Below are positions 1 to 7,053 of a stretch of DNA of 64,000 nucleotides, piece after piece; position 1 is the first letter of the stretch, and each line of letters begins with the position of its first letter. The position numbers were made by a program, and so were the translations under genes. Origin of the DNA: JAUWKC01 sp035527845. GTDB taxonomy: Bacteria; Planctomycetota; Phycisphaerae; Sedimentisphaerales; Anaerobacaceae. The DNA lies in assembly GCA_035527845.1 (NCBI GenBank), contig DATKZT010000005.1:23589-87588 (forward strand). The letters are read 5' to 3'. Under the pieces are notes generated by a model. It saw nothing but the letters and a program-made list of their open reading frames with translations. It was not told where the DNA came from and searched no databases.

Positions 1-223
1 CGAAGGAGTCACCGTCTGCCAGACGAGGCACACTGAAACGGGTGGTTACGCGCTGGCCCTGATACGGACAATTGTCGTCGGCGTGACAGGTGAATGCCGC
101 CCCGGTGCTGGAAATATCGACCATCTGGCCCTGCGAAAGTACGTCGTCGAAATCCTCAGCGAACCATACGGGCCAATGGTAACGAAGCCTCTGCTCTGTT
201 CTTCGCTCAGCAAGCTCTTCCAT
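1..223 (-). CDS. PilZ domain protein, 5' part (runs off the window)
   Basis: Reading the minus strand from the ATG at 223 gives an open frame of about 74 codons that leaves the window. It begins MEELAERRTEQRLRYHWPVW and continues through VDISSTGAAF. The RxxxR-type motif (RTEQR) followed about 20 residues later by D-x-S-x-x-G (DISSTG) is the cyclic-di-GMP-binding signature of PilZ domains. An AGGAG Shine-Dalgarno lies about 9 bases upstream (complement of 232-237). The usual role is to bind c-di-GMP and change motility, polysaccharide export or an attached domain. Only the N-terminal part of the barrel is visible, so any fused domain is unknown. The frame has no stop inside the window. Confidence 0.75.
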   Translation of the reverse strand, partial: MEELAERRTEQRLRYHWPVWFAEDFDDVLSQGQMVDISSTGAAFTCHADDNCPYQGQRVTTRFSVPRLADGDSF

Positions 224-474
224 TATGAATATCTCCTGAAAAATGCCTTGGTCTCTCTGGGGGACAAATCGGCGTGTTCGCGTGATGACTTTACGGGCCG
301 CTGCCGAGAAAATCGCTGCGGGGTCAATTGATAAGACGGTTTCGGCCCGTCGGCGGCCAGAAAGAGGGGCAGAGTCGAATCGATTTTTTTCGGGACGTTC
401 GATGGTCATCCGGCTATGTTCCTATAACCTGTCGTGGGTTTGACCCGGAACCTCGTGCAAAAATCGGGTTTCGG

Positions 475-509
475 TTAGACTAAAACGGGCAGGGCGGTTG
501 TATTATAAG
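475..509 (+). promoter_or_regulatory. Putative promoter of sigma module 1 (motif shared with modules 3 and 4)
   Basis: A TTAGACTAAAAC block at 475-486 is followed by TATAAG at 504-509, with GTGACGG just after it. The same two blocks recur 29 bases apart (start to start) before the third sigma gene (4432 and 4461) and in degenerate form before the fourth (6421 and 6450). If TATAAG is the -10 box, TAAAAC sits at the -35 position with a 17-base spacer. The rest of 224-536 shows no gene. Confidence 0.45.
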
Positions 510-536
510 TGACGGCTGTCCGGTTGGAAACGCGTT

Positions 537-1088
537 ATGACTGATATCGAAGATAAGCTGCTTATCTGGAAGTTCAGGCGCGGCAGCGGTGATGCACTCT
601 GCCGTATATATGAAAAGTACAAAGGCAATCTGCTGAAGATTGCATCAGGCCTGCTGAACGATACGGCCGCGGCCGAGGACATTGTGCACGACACTTTCCT
701 TTTTCTGGGACAGTCGGCGCAAAAGCTGAGACTCGACGGCAACCTGAAGAACTATCTGGCGACGTGTGTTGCCAATCGCGTGCGCAACCTGAACAAGGCA
801 GCCAGGCGGCAGGGAACCGCGGACCTGGGTGAAGCCGGGCAAGCAGTATCAAGGGCAAAAAGGCCGGAGCAGTGGATTGTTTTCAATGAGCAACTGAAGC
901 GAGTGAACGATGCCCTGGAGGAGCTCCCGTACGAGCAGCGCGAGGTTGTAATCCTGCACGTGCAGGGTGGGCTGAAGTTTCGAGCAATCGCCGAATCGCA
1001 GGGCGTTTCAATCAATACGGTCCAGAGCAGGTACCGCTATGGGCTGGATAAGCTGCGGTCAATTTTAGATAGCGAGGTGGAATTATGA
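537..1088 (+). CDS. ECF-type RNA polymerase sigma factor, module 1
   Basis: A 183-residue sigma-70 family factor of extracytoplasmic-function size. Region 2 is at about residues 20-85 (YEKYKGNLLKIASGLL, then AAEDIVHDTFLFL). Region 4 is at about 125-175, with LPYEQREVVILHVQGG leading into the DNA-recognition helix (SINTVQSRYRYGLDKLR). It should bind core RNA polymerase and direct it to a small regulon. Its TGA overlaps the ATG of the next gene in an ATGA junction, so the pair is translationally coupled. It is a clear paralogue of the sigma factors at 4507 and 6499 (shared CRIYEKY-like start and TVQSRYRYG end). The ATG at 537 has only a weak ribosome-binding site. Targets are unknown. Confidence 0.9.
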   Translation: MTDIEDKLLIWKFRRGSGDALCRIYEKYKGNLLKIASGLLNDTAAAEDIVHDTFLFLGQSAQKLRLDGNLKNYLATCVANRVRNLNKAARRQGTADLGEAGQAVSRAKRPEQWIVFNEQLKRVNDALEELPYEQREVVILHVQGGLKFRAIAESQGVSINTVQSRYRYGLDKLRSILDSEVEL

Positions 1089-2347
1089 GACCGGCAGAAA
1101 ATATAGAAAAGCTGATTAGGGATGTCCCAATCGATACCGGCGCTGAGACTGACAAAGCTGTGCTCACGGACGTCCTGAAGGCGTTTGAAAACACAAAAGA
1201 AACCACTTCGGCCAAGGTTGGGCCGAATATATGGAGAATAATTATGAAAAAACCAATTGCAAAACTCGTTACCGCAGCTGCGGTAATACTTATCGCAGTG
1301 CTTGGAATATCACTTTTACAAAATTCAGCTACCACAGCCTACGCCATCGAACAAACAATCGAAGCCGGGCAAGATGTGCGTTATCTTCACTTTTACTTCT
1401 CTTCATTGGATAACAATACTACATTTAAAGAAGCTTGGCTGGAATATGACGATAGCGGGCAGATTAAAAACACTCGAGTCAATTGGTACAATCAACCGTC
1501 CGGAGATATGGTGGCGGTTTGGAAAGAAGGTAGAACTCAATACTGGGCAAAGAAAAAGAAGACACTAAGGTTTTTCGAGGATGAAATTTACACAAAAAAG
1601 TGTGTTGGTTTTGCTAAACGCTACGATCCAACAAGAACGGTTGAGAATATGTATGATTTAGAAAGAAAAGGTGATGTTGAAATAGAAATCCAGGAGCCTG
1701 ATGATAAGACCAAACCGATAATTTTGACGTGTACGTGGTTGCCGAATACATTTCTTACCGAAGGGACATCGCCACAAGTGCGTGAAATTGTCTTTGTCGA
1801 CCCAGTTACCAAACTGGTTACTTCGATAGAACTTTACGAATTAATAGACGGTAAGTATGTAGGCCGTGGACTCTGGAAGTATCCTGACTATGATACACTT
1901 TTCGAGCCTGGGATCTTTGATCTTGAAGAGGAAGCACCTGCAGATGTAAAGCGTCTTGATCAAATGATATTAGATATTGGCCTGGAGCGGACAGACCTTA
2001 CTAAGGAAGAAATCGCGGTTAAAGTGGTGCGTAGTTTTTTACAAGCTTTGATTGCGAAAGATTATGATAGGGCTATTAAAATTTATGGATATGAAGATCC
2101 AGACGAAAAAGAAGAATTACTCAAAAGATTCGAAAAGCTGAATATTGTGCGAATAATTTCAGTCGATGATCCTATTTCTCCCCTTTCTCCCCGACGAATG
2201 GATTCTAGCGGCAAATTAGAAGTTCCATGTAAAGTTGAATTAGAGGAAAATGGTCAGATCATTGAGTGGCAAATCGAGGGCGTTTTTGCTCAACGAGTAA
2301 TAGGGCATCCAAATAGGTGGTGTGCCAAAGGTAAATTTGAAAAATAA
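1085..2347 (+). CDS. Membrane-anchored partner of ECF sigma factor (module 1), possible anti-sigma/sensor
   Basis: A 420-residue protein overlapping the sigma stop codon by ATGA. Residues 1-50 are soluble and presumably cytoplasmic; one hydrophobic span lies at about 59-79 (LVTAAAVILIAVLGISLL), followed by a TAYA signal-peptidase-like site and a large exported part. The exported region has a LolA/MucB-like pattern (VDPVTKLVTSIELYEL, then W-x-x-PDYD...F) and a C-terminal repeat-like segment (FLQALIAKDYDRAIKIYG). Paralogues lie at 3058 and 5049. By position it is probably the anti-sigma or signal sensor of its sigma factor, but no known zinc anti-sigma motif is visible. An internal GGAG-7 nt-ATG at 1233-1246 could start a secreted form. 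Confidence 0.75.
   Translation: MRPAENIEKLIRDVPIDTGAETDKAVLTDVLKAFENTKETTSAKVGPNIWRIIMKKPIAKLVTAAAVILIAVLGISLLQNSATTAYAIEQTIEAGQDVRYLHFYFSSLDNNTTFKEAWLEYDDSGQIKNTRVNWYNQPSGDMVAVWKEGRTQYWAKKKKTLRFFEDEIYTKKCVGFAKRYDPTRTVENMYDLERKGDVEIEIQEPDDKTKPIILTCTWLPNTFLTEGTSPQVREIVFVDPVTKLVTSIELYELIDGKYVGRGLWKYPDYDTLFEPGIFDLEEEAPADVKRLDQMILDIGLERTDLTKEEIAVKVVRSFLQALIAKDYDRAIKIYGYEDPDEKEELLKRFEKLNIVRIISVDDPISPLSPRRMDSSGKLEVPCKVELEENGQIIEWQIEGVFAQRVIGHPNRWCAKGKFEK
1233..1246 (+). promoter_or_regulatory. Possible internal ribosome-binding site and start in module 1 partner gene
   Basis: GGAG at 1233-1236 is followed after seven bases by an in-frame ATG at 1244. A protein started here would begin MKKPIAKLVTAAAV, a typical signal peptide ending TTAYA. 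The same GGAG and the same seven-base spacing recur at the equivalent codon of all four partner genes. Confidence 0.4.
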
Positions 2348-2383
2348 ACGTGGTTGTTTCATCGATTGTGTTTCATAATTAAA

Positions 2384-2415
2384 GGCCGAGCGTGAAAAAA
2401 CGCTCGGCCTTTTTT
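2384..2415 (+). terminator. Rho-independent terminator of sigma module 1
   Basis: A perfect 9-bp stem, GGCCGAGCG (2384-2392) with CGCTCGGCC (2401-2409), closes an 8-base loop and is followed by six T. Related hairpins end the other three modules. Confidence 0.9.
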
Positions 2416-2531
2416 GTGCGCTCTTGGGAGTTTTTTTCAGGTAAATGAGGTGCGCGGAAGGGTCTACTTTCATCTATAATGGTGAAGGGCCAAGACGAGC
2501 AACTTGAGGAGTTGAATATCGAGGAACGATT

Positions 2532-3053
2532 GTGCACAATCAGCAAGAAAGGGTTGTGGAACTGCTGGAAACGTCGGGGCCGCGTCTGCACGGGCTTCTG
2601 GCGAGGCTGACGTTGTCCGAGGATGCGGTGGGCGACCTGCTGCAGGAGCTATTCATAAGGCTGAGCAGCTCGAACGGCCTCGATAAGGCCAGGGACCCCT
2701 TTGCATACGCCCACCGTGCGGCGATCAACCTGGCGTTCGAGTGGCGCCGGAGGCAGAAAGTAAAGTGTCAATCGCTGGACGAGGATTGTTTGGCGGCGCC
2801 GAGCAGCTCTTCGCCCTTAGGGACAATAATTCGAAGGGAAGAGCTGGAGCAGCTCCTTGACGCGACGTCGCAATTGAGTCGCCTGGCCCGTGACGTAGTA
2901 GTTATGCACTATATTGAGCAGGAATCGTACGAAGAAATTTCCCAACGCCTGGGTAAAAAGCCTCAATACCTGCGGTCGCTCTCTTCGAAGGCCTTGGCCC
3001 GGCTGCGAACATCGTTAGCAGGTGCGGAAAACCGCCCATGCAGGGAGGATTGA
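2532..3053 (+). CDS. ECF-type RNA polymerase sigma factor, module 2 (different subfamily)
   Basis: A 173-residue sigma-70 family protein starting at GTG 2532, five bases after GAGGAA. Region 2 is at about residues 15-80 (LLARLTLSEDAVGDLLQELF, AYAHRAAINLAFEWRRRQ). Region 4 is at about 110-160 (LSRLARDVVVMHYIEQESYE, then a helix-turn-helix with KKPQYLRSLSSKALARLR). It is clearly more distant from the sigma factors of modules 1, 3 and 4 than those are from each other, although its partner gene is a close paralogue of theirs. A TATAAT lies upstream at 2475-2480 without a convincing -35. Targets unknown. Confidence 0.87.
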   Translation: MHNQQERVVELLETSGPRLHGLLARLTLSEDAVGDLLQELFIRLSSSNGLDKARDPFAYAHRAAINLAFEWRRRQKVKCQSLDEDCLAAPSSSSPLGTIIRREELEQLLDATSQLSRLARDVVVMHYIEQESYEEISQRLGKKPQYLRSLSSKALARLRTSLAGAENRPCRED

Positions 3054-3057
3054 TGTT

Positions 3058-4314
3058 ATGTCTAACATTGATGAAAAAGACATTATAAAGCGTTTTGAAG
3101 CCATTTCAGAATTCAAGCCCGCCCCTGAGATTGCCGCTCGTGACATCGCACGGGTAAGACAAAAGCTGAGTGAGCAAGATGGTGGACAGGGGACAGGACA
3201 CCAGAGTATTTGGAGAATCATCATGAAAAGCAGAATGACAAGATTGGCCGCTGGGGCCGTGATAATTGTAGTTGTGATACTATCAATCACCTTTTTGGAC
3301 AAGTCGGTTACTCCCGCTTATGCAGTCGAGCAAACTCTGAAGGCATATGACGGGATAAGATATCTCCATGCTTATTATTATTCCTGTACAGTTCATAAAA
3401 TCCCAAAAGAAGCCTGGATTCAGTACGATGAAAATGGCGATGTTGAGAATATCCGCGGCAATTTGTATAACGTGGCGGGTGAAAACAAGCATTGTGAGAT
3501 GGTATGGAACGAAGCTGCAACACTAATTTGGAAGGGCCACCAAAACACTTTTGAGATAGATGAAATTGGTGACTATACCCCTGTGATGCTCGGCTTTGCC
3601 GAGAGCATTCATCCAAAACAAGCCATAGAGCATGCTTACAAAGACCGGGAGGAAGGGAAATGCCAAATAGAAATACAAGAAGGTTCACGCGATAATGAAC
3701 CAATTAAAATAACAGCACGATACTTGCCTGGCAAATATTCAACCGTTACGAGTTTGCCTGAGATTCATGACGTTCTTGTGGTAGACAAAAAAACAAAACT
3801 TGTGATACGCAAAGAAGTTTACAAGGTTGTGGAAGACCGTATCGAGTTGTGGGGTGTATATAAGGATTACAATACCGAACCCTTTGACCCCAATATTTTC
3901 GATATCGAAAAAGAGATTCCGGATGATGCAATTAGGATAGTTCATTACAACGTCGATGACGTAAATGAAGTTGGTATTGATGAAGGCTCCCTTTCTGATG
4001 AAGAAGCCGGCCATGTAGTTATTGAAGAGTTTTTCAATGCTTTAATTGGCAAGGACTATAAAAAGGCCGGTCTACTTTTTGGAGGCATGCCTCCAAATGA
4101 AGTTGAATTAGAATTTGGAAGCTTTAATGTTACGCGTTTGGTTTCCATTGGTGATAGAGTAGAACGTGGAGGTGGATTACCTTCTCACTATCCCTGTGTC
4201 GTTGAGATCAAAGAAAATGGCAACTTAAGCCAGTGGGAGCCAAAAGTACGTATTGGCAAAGTAGGGCCACTACGTAAGATTAATCGTTTGAGAATCGATG
4301 CAGTTTTTCAATAA
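3058..4314 (+). CDS. Membrane-anchored partner of ECF sigma factor (module 2)
   Basis: The 418-residue product begins at ATG 3058; AGGGAGG at 3042-3048 fits this start and it lies four bases past the sigma stop. An upstream in-frame ATG at 3022 would overlap the sigma gene and has no such site. Layout matches the module 1 partner: cytoplasmic residues 1-55, one hydrophobic span at about 63-80 (LAAGAVIIVVVILSITFL), PAYA cleavage-like site, then an exported LolA-like domain (VVDKKTKLVIRKEVYKV) and the repeat-like FFNALIGKDYKKAGLLFG. Probably a sensor or anti-sigma protein; this is inferred from position. Confidence 0.75.
   Translation: MSNIDEKDIIKRFEAISEFKPAPEIAARDIARVRQKLSEQDGGQGTGHQSIWRIIMKSRMTRLAAGAVIIVVVILSITFLDKSVTPAYAVEQTLKAYDGIRYLHAYYYSCTVHKIPKEAWIQYDENGDVENIRGNLYNVAGENKHCEMVWNEAATLIWKGHQNTFEIDEIGDYTPVMLGFAESIHPKQAIEHAYKDREEGKCQIEIQEGSRDNEPIKITARYLPGKYSTVTSLPEIHDVLVVDKKTKLVIRKEVYKVVEDRIELWGVYKDYNTEPFDPNIFDIEKEIPDDAIRIVHYNVDDVNEVGIDEGSLSDEEAGHVVIEEFFNALIGKDYKKAGLLFGGMPPNEVELEFGSFNVTRLVSIGDRVERGGGLPSHYPCVVEIKENGNLSQWEPKVRIGKVGPLRKINRLRIDAVFQ
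3212..3225 (+). promoter_or_regulatory. Possible internal ribosome-binding site and start in module 2 partner gene
   Basis: GGAG at 3212-3215, seven bases, then in-frame ATG at 3223. The shorter product would start MKSRMTRLAAGAVII, a signal peptide with PAYA at its end. Confidence 0.4.
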
Positions 4315-4347
4315 CCAACCTGAATGATATTTGACGTCGCATTAAAA

Positions 4348-4376
4348 GGCCGGGCGGATTTGGCTCGGCCTTTTTT
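4348..4376 (+). terminator. Rho-independent terminator of sigma module 2
   Basis: GGCCGGGC (4348-4355) pairs with GCTCGGCC (4363-4370) with one G-U, 7-base loop, then six T. Homologous to the module 1 hairpin. Confidence 0.87.
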
Positions 4377-4431
4377 ACGCGCTATTGAGGGCAACTCAGA
4401 GGTAAAATCTGGCAGAAAAAAGTCATTTCGC

Positions 4432-4466
4432 TTAGAGTAAAACGGTCGGCGTGGGTGTTGTATAAG
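4432..4466 (+). promoter_or_regulatory. Putative promoter of sigma module 3
   Basis: TTAGAGTAAAAC at 4432-4443 and TATAAG at 4461-4466, followed by TGACGG. Block order and spacing are identical to the element before module 1. Confidence 0.45.
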
Positions 4467-4506
4467 TGACGGTCGGTCGTTGCAATATTGCAAGAGGTGC
4501 TGATTG

Positions 4507-5052
4507 GTGCTGGAAGACAGGTTGCTCGTTTGGAGACTGAGGCACGGCAGCAGAGACGCCCTTTGCCGGATTTATGAAGAGTATCGGGATGATTTGCTGC
4601 GATTGGCGACCGCGCTTTTGAATGAGACGGGCACTGCTGAAGACGTTGTGCACGACGTTTTCACCTGCTTCGTACGTTCGGCCAGGCAGTTCCAGCTTAC
4701 CGGCAGTCTCAAAGGTTATCTGGCAACCTGTGTCGCCAACCGGGCACGCAATGTAAATCGGACAGGGCGGCGCCGGTCCGCCGGTGGGTTGGACGAGGCA
4801 GGGCTGATAACCTGCGGTTTAAGAAGGCCGGACCAATGGATTGTATACACTGAAGAATTACAACAATTGAGCAATGCGCTGGCACAACTGCCCTATGACC
4901 AGCGGGAGGTAATAACGCTTCATCTGCAGGGCGGGATGAAATTCAGGGAAATTGCGAGGCTGCAGAATGTTTCGGTTAAGACGGTACAGAGCAGGTGCCG
5001 TTATGGGTTGGATAAACTTCGAACACTACTGAATAGTGAGCTTGAAAAATGA
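4507..5052 (+). CDS. ECF-type RNA polymerase sigma factor, module 3
   Basis: A 181-residue ECF sigma factor. I chose GTG 4507 because AGAGGTG at 4493-4499 sits at a normal distance and the product then starts VLEDRLLVWRLRHGS, matching the MLEDGRLL start of the module 4 paralogue; a TTG three bases earlier is possible. Region 2 carries TAEDVVHDVFTCFV; region 4 carries LPYDQREVITLHLQGG and VKTVQSRCRYGLDKLR. The stop overlaps the partner gene in ATGA. It directs RNA polymerase to unknown targets, probably under control of the partner. Confidence 0.9.
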   Translation: MLEDRLLVWRLRHGSRDALCRIYEEYRDDLLRLATALLNETGTAEDVVHDVFTCFVRSARQFQLTGSLKGYLATCVANRARNVNRTGRRRSAGGLDEAGLITCGLRRPDQWIVYTEELQQLSNALAQLPYDQREVITLHLQGGMKFREIARLQNVSVKTVQSRCRYGLDKLRTLLNSELEK

Positions 5053-6299
5053 AATCGGCGGAAGACATAAGAGATTTGGTTAAGAAGGCGGCAATAGGCA
5101 GTAATCCGGCGGTCAACTCGGCGGTCCTGAAGGGCCTTCTTGAGGAACTGGATAGATGCAACAGCACGGGTTCGGCTGCCGCACAGCCGGATTTAAGGAG
5201 AAAGATTATGAAAAGCAGAATAACAAAATATGCAGCGGCGGCGGTGGTAATAGTGGCGGTGGTACTATCAATAACCTTCCTGGATAAAGCCGTTGCCCCG
5301 GCTTATGCAATTGGACAGACAATTCAAGCTTGTAAAAATACACGTTTTATACATTTTGAACTTTTTCGTCCATCAAACAATAAGGATAAAGATGCATGGC
5401 TTGAATATGATGATAGCGGTCAAATTAAAAATGTTCGGGTTAACTTTTATTTCAGCAAAGGAAATGAGCTGGTAATGGTTTGGAAGCAAGGCAGAACACA
5501 GATGTGGGACAAGCAAAGAAAAAAACTCCAACTGTTTGAGGATAAGATTTACACAGACAAAATAATCTTTTTTGTTCAACGGTATGACCCCGCCAGTGCT
5601 GTTGAGCACATCCAAAAGATGGAAAAGGAAGGTAAGGTAAAAATCAAAATCGATGAGCCTTCAAATAAAACAAAGCCAATAATTTTAACAGCTATTTATG
5701 AACCCAATACATATGCACTTGAAGGTCCTAAGCCGCAAATGAAGGAGGTTTTTTTTATTGACCGATATACTAAACTTGTCACAGCAATAGAGCTTTACGA
5801 ATTAAAAGATGGCCAGTACTCATATATCGGAGTATGGAAATTTCCGGATTACAATATAGCTTTTAATGCTCAAATTTTTAACCTTGAGGGTGAATTGCCG
5901 TCGGATGTTGACATCGTTGATATGATGGCACTTGATATTGGTCTTGAACAATGTGACCTGACCAATGAACAAATCGCAATTAAGCTTGTTCGAGAGTTTT
6001 TCAACGCATTAATAGCAAAAGATTATGAATCGGCAATTAAACTTCTCTACCATGAAAGCCCGGAAGCAGAAGCCGGAATCCGAAAGGAGATTGAAAAGAT
6101 CAATATCATCAGGGTCATTTCGGTAGATAAGGCCTTTGCGTGTTCACCGATGGGATCGTGGAGTGTATCGTGTGTATTCGAAAGCGAAAAAGATGGGAAG
6201 GTTGTCCGATTGGGACCTACTAATATTTTTGTCAACCATGTATTAGGCCATCCCAATCGTTGGGTTATAGAAGGAGGTTTCTTTAAATTAAATTTCTAA
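5049..6299 (+). CDS. Membrane-anchored partner of ECF sigma factor (module 3)
   Basis: A 416-residue protein and the closest paralogue of the module 1 partner. Residues 1-53 are soluble; a hydrophobic span at about 61-78 (AAAAVVIVAVVLSITFL) ends in PAYA. The exported part repeats the same landmarks as module 1: LEYDDSGQIKNVRVN, IDRYTKLVTAIELYEL, WKFPDYN, and REFFNALIAKDYESAIKLL near residue 325. Start and stop are clear; the ATG overlaps the sigma stop. Role inferred from context as sensor or anti-sigma factor. Confidence 0.75.
   Translation: MKSAEDIRDLVKKAAIGSNPAVNSAVLKGLLEELDRCNSTGSAAAQPDLRRKIMKSRITKYAAAAVVIVAVVLSITFLDKAVAPAYAIGQTIQACKNTRFIHFELFRPSNNKDKDAWLEYDDSGQIKNVRVNFYFSKGNELVMVWKQGRTQMWDKQRKKLQLFEDKIYTDKIIFFVQRYDPASAVEHIQKMEKEGKVKIKIDEPSNKTKPIILTAIYEPNTYALEGPKPQMKEVFFIDRYTKLVTAIELYELKDGQYSYIGVWKFPDYNIAFNAQIFNLEGELPSDVDIVDMMALDIGLEQCDLTNEQIAIKLVREFFNALIAKDYESAIKLLYHESPEAEAGIRKEIEKINIIRVISVDKAFACSPMGSWSVSCVFESEKDGKVVRLGPTNIFVNHVLGHPNRWVIEGGFFKLNF
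5197..5210 (+). promoter_or_regulatory. Possible internal ribosome-binding site and start in module 3 partner gene
   Basis: AAGGAG ending at 5200, seven bases, then in-frame ATG at 5208. A product from here starts MKSRITKYAAAAVVIVA. The residue Trp seen before this point in the other three paralogues is lost here, but the GGAG is kept. Confidence 0.42.
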
Positions 6300-6327
6300 T
6301 ACAAATTTATTGACTTTCCAATTCAAA

Positions 6328-6356
6328 GGCCGGGCAATCTCAGTTCGGCCTTTTTT
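6328..6356 (+). terminator. Rho-independent terminator of sigma module 3
   Basis: GGCCGGGC (6328-6335) with GTTCGGCC (6343-6350), two G-U pairs, then six T. Confidence 0.83.
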
Positions 6357-6420
6357 GTGCGCGGGCGAGGGCGTCTTTTTGGCTTTCAAAGCAAAATCGG
6401 CAGGGGAAATACAGCTTTCT

Positions 6421-6455
6421 TTAGATTAAAATGCGCCGATAATCCGTCATATTGA
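6421..6455 (+). promoter_or_regulatory. Degenerate promoter-like element of sigma module 4
   Basis: TTAGATTAAAAT at 6421 and TATTGA at 6450 keep the 29-base start-to-start spacing of the module 1 and 3 elements, but the -10-like block is weaker. Confidence 0.3.
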
Positions 6456-6498
6456 TGGTTGGACGTTGACCACTGCCTGACGTTAGGAAAGAATCTTG

Positions 6499-7053
6499 AT
6501 GTTGGAAGACGGACGTTTGTTGAAGCAACTGCGTCGCGGAGACAGGGACGCACTGCGGCGTATATATGAGAAATACGTGGATGATTTATTGGCCGTTGCG
6601 GTGTCGCTTCTATCGGATGTGCACACGGCTGAAGATTGCGTTCATGATGTGTTTGTCGGTTTTGCCGGCGCCGCGGGCAGTATTAGGATTCGCCACAACC
6701 TCAAGGGTTACCTGTTAAGCTGTGTGGCAAACCGCGCGCGGGACCAATTGCGCAAAAGGCCGAGAGAGCCGAATCAGCGCCTCGAAGAAGCGGACTATCC
6801 GACAACGTCCAGCGAGCCGGCAAGCCGGTTGATTGATTGCGAAGAATCGGCCCGGCTCTTTGCGGCGCTGGCAAAGTTGCCTTATGAGCAGCGTGAAGTG
6901 TTCGTGCTGCACGCACAGGGCGATATGAAGTTTCGGGAAATAGCCGGTCTTGTTGGTGTTTCGACGGCCACCGTGCAAAGCAGGTACCGTTACGCGATTG
7001 AAAAACTGCGAGGGCTTCTGGAGAAGGAAAACGAGAATGAAGTCGGCAGATGA
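6499..7053 (+). CDS. ECF-type RNA polymerase sigma factor, module 4
   Basis: A 184-residue ECF sigma factor starting MLEDGRLLKQLRRGDRDALR at ATG 6499; a TTG three bases earlier is unlikely. Region 2 includes YEKYVDDLLAVAVSLL and TAEDCVHDVFVGF. Region 4 includes LPYEQREVFVLHAQGD and the helix STATVQSRYRYAIEKLR. It overlaps the next gene by 17 bases. It is closely related to the factors of modules 1 and 3, although its partner protein is the most divergent of the four. Confidence 0.9.
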   Translation: MLEDGRLLKQLRRGDRDALRRIYEKYVDDLLAVAVSLLSDVHTAEDCVHDVFVGFAGAAGSIRIRHNLKGYLLSCVANRARDQLRKRPREPNQRLEEADYPTTSSEPASRLIDCEESARLFAALAKLPYEQREVFVLHAQGDMKFREIAGLVGVSTATVQSRYRYAIEKLRGLLEKENENEVGR

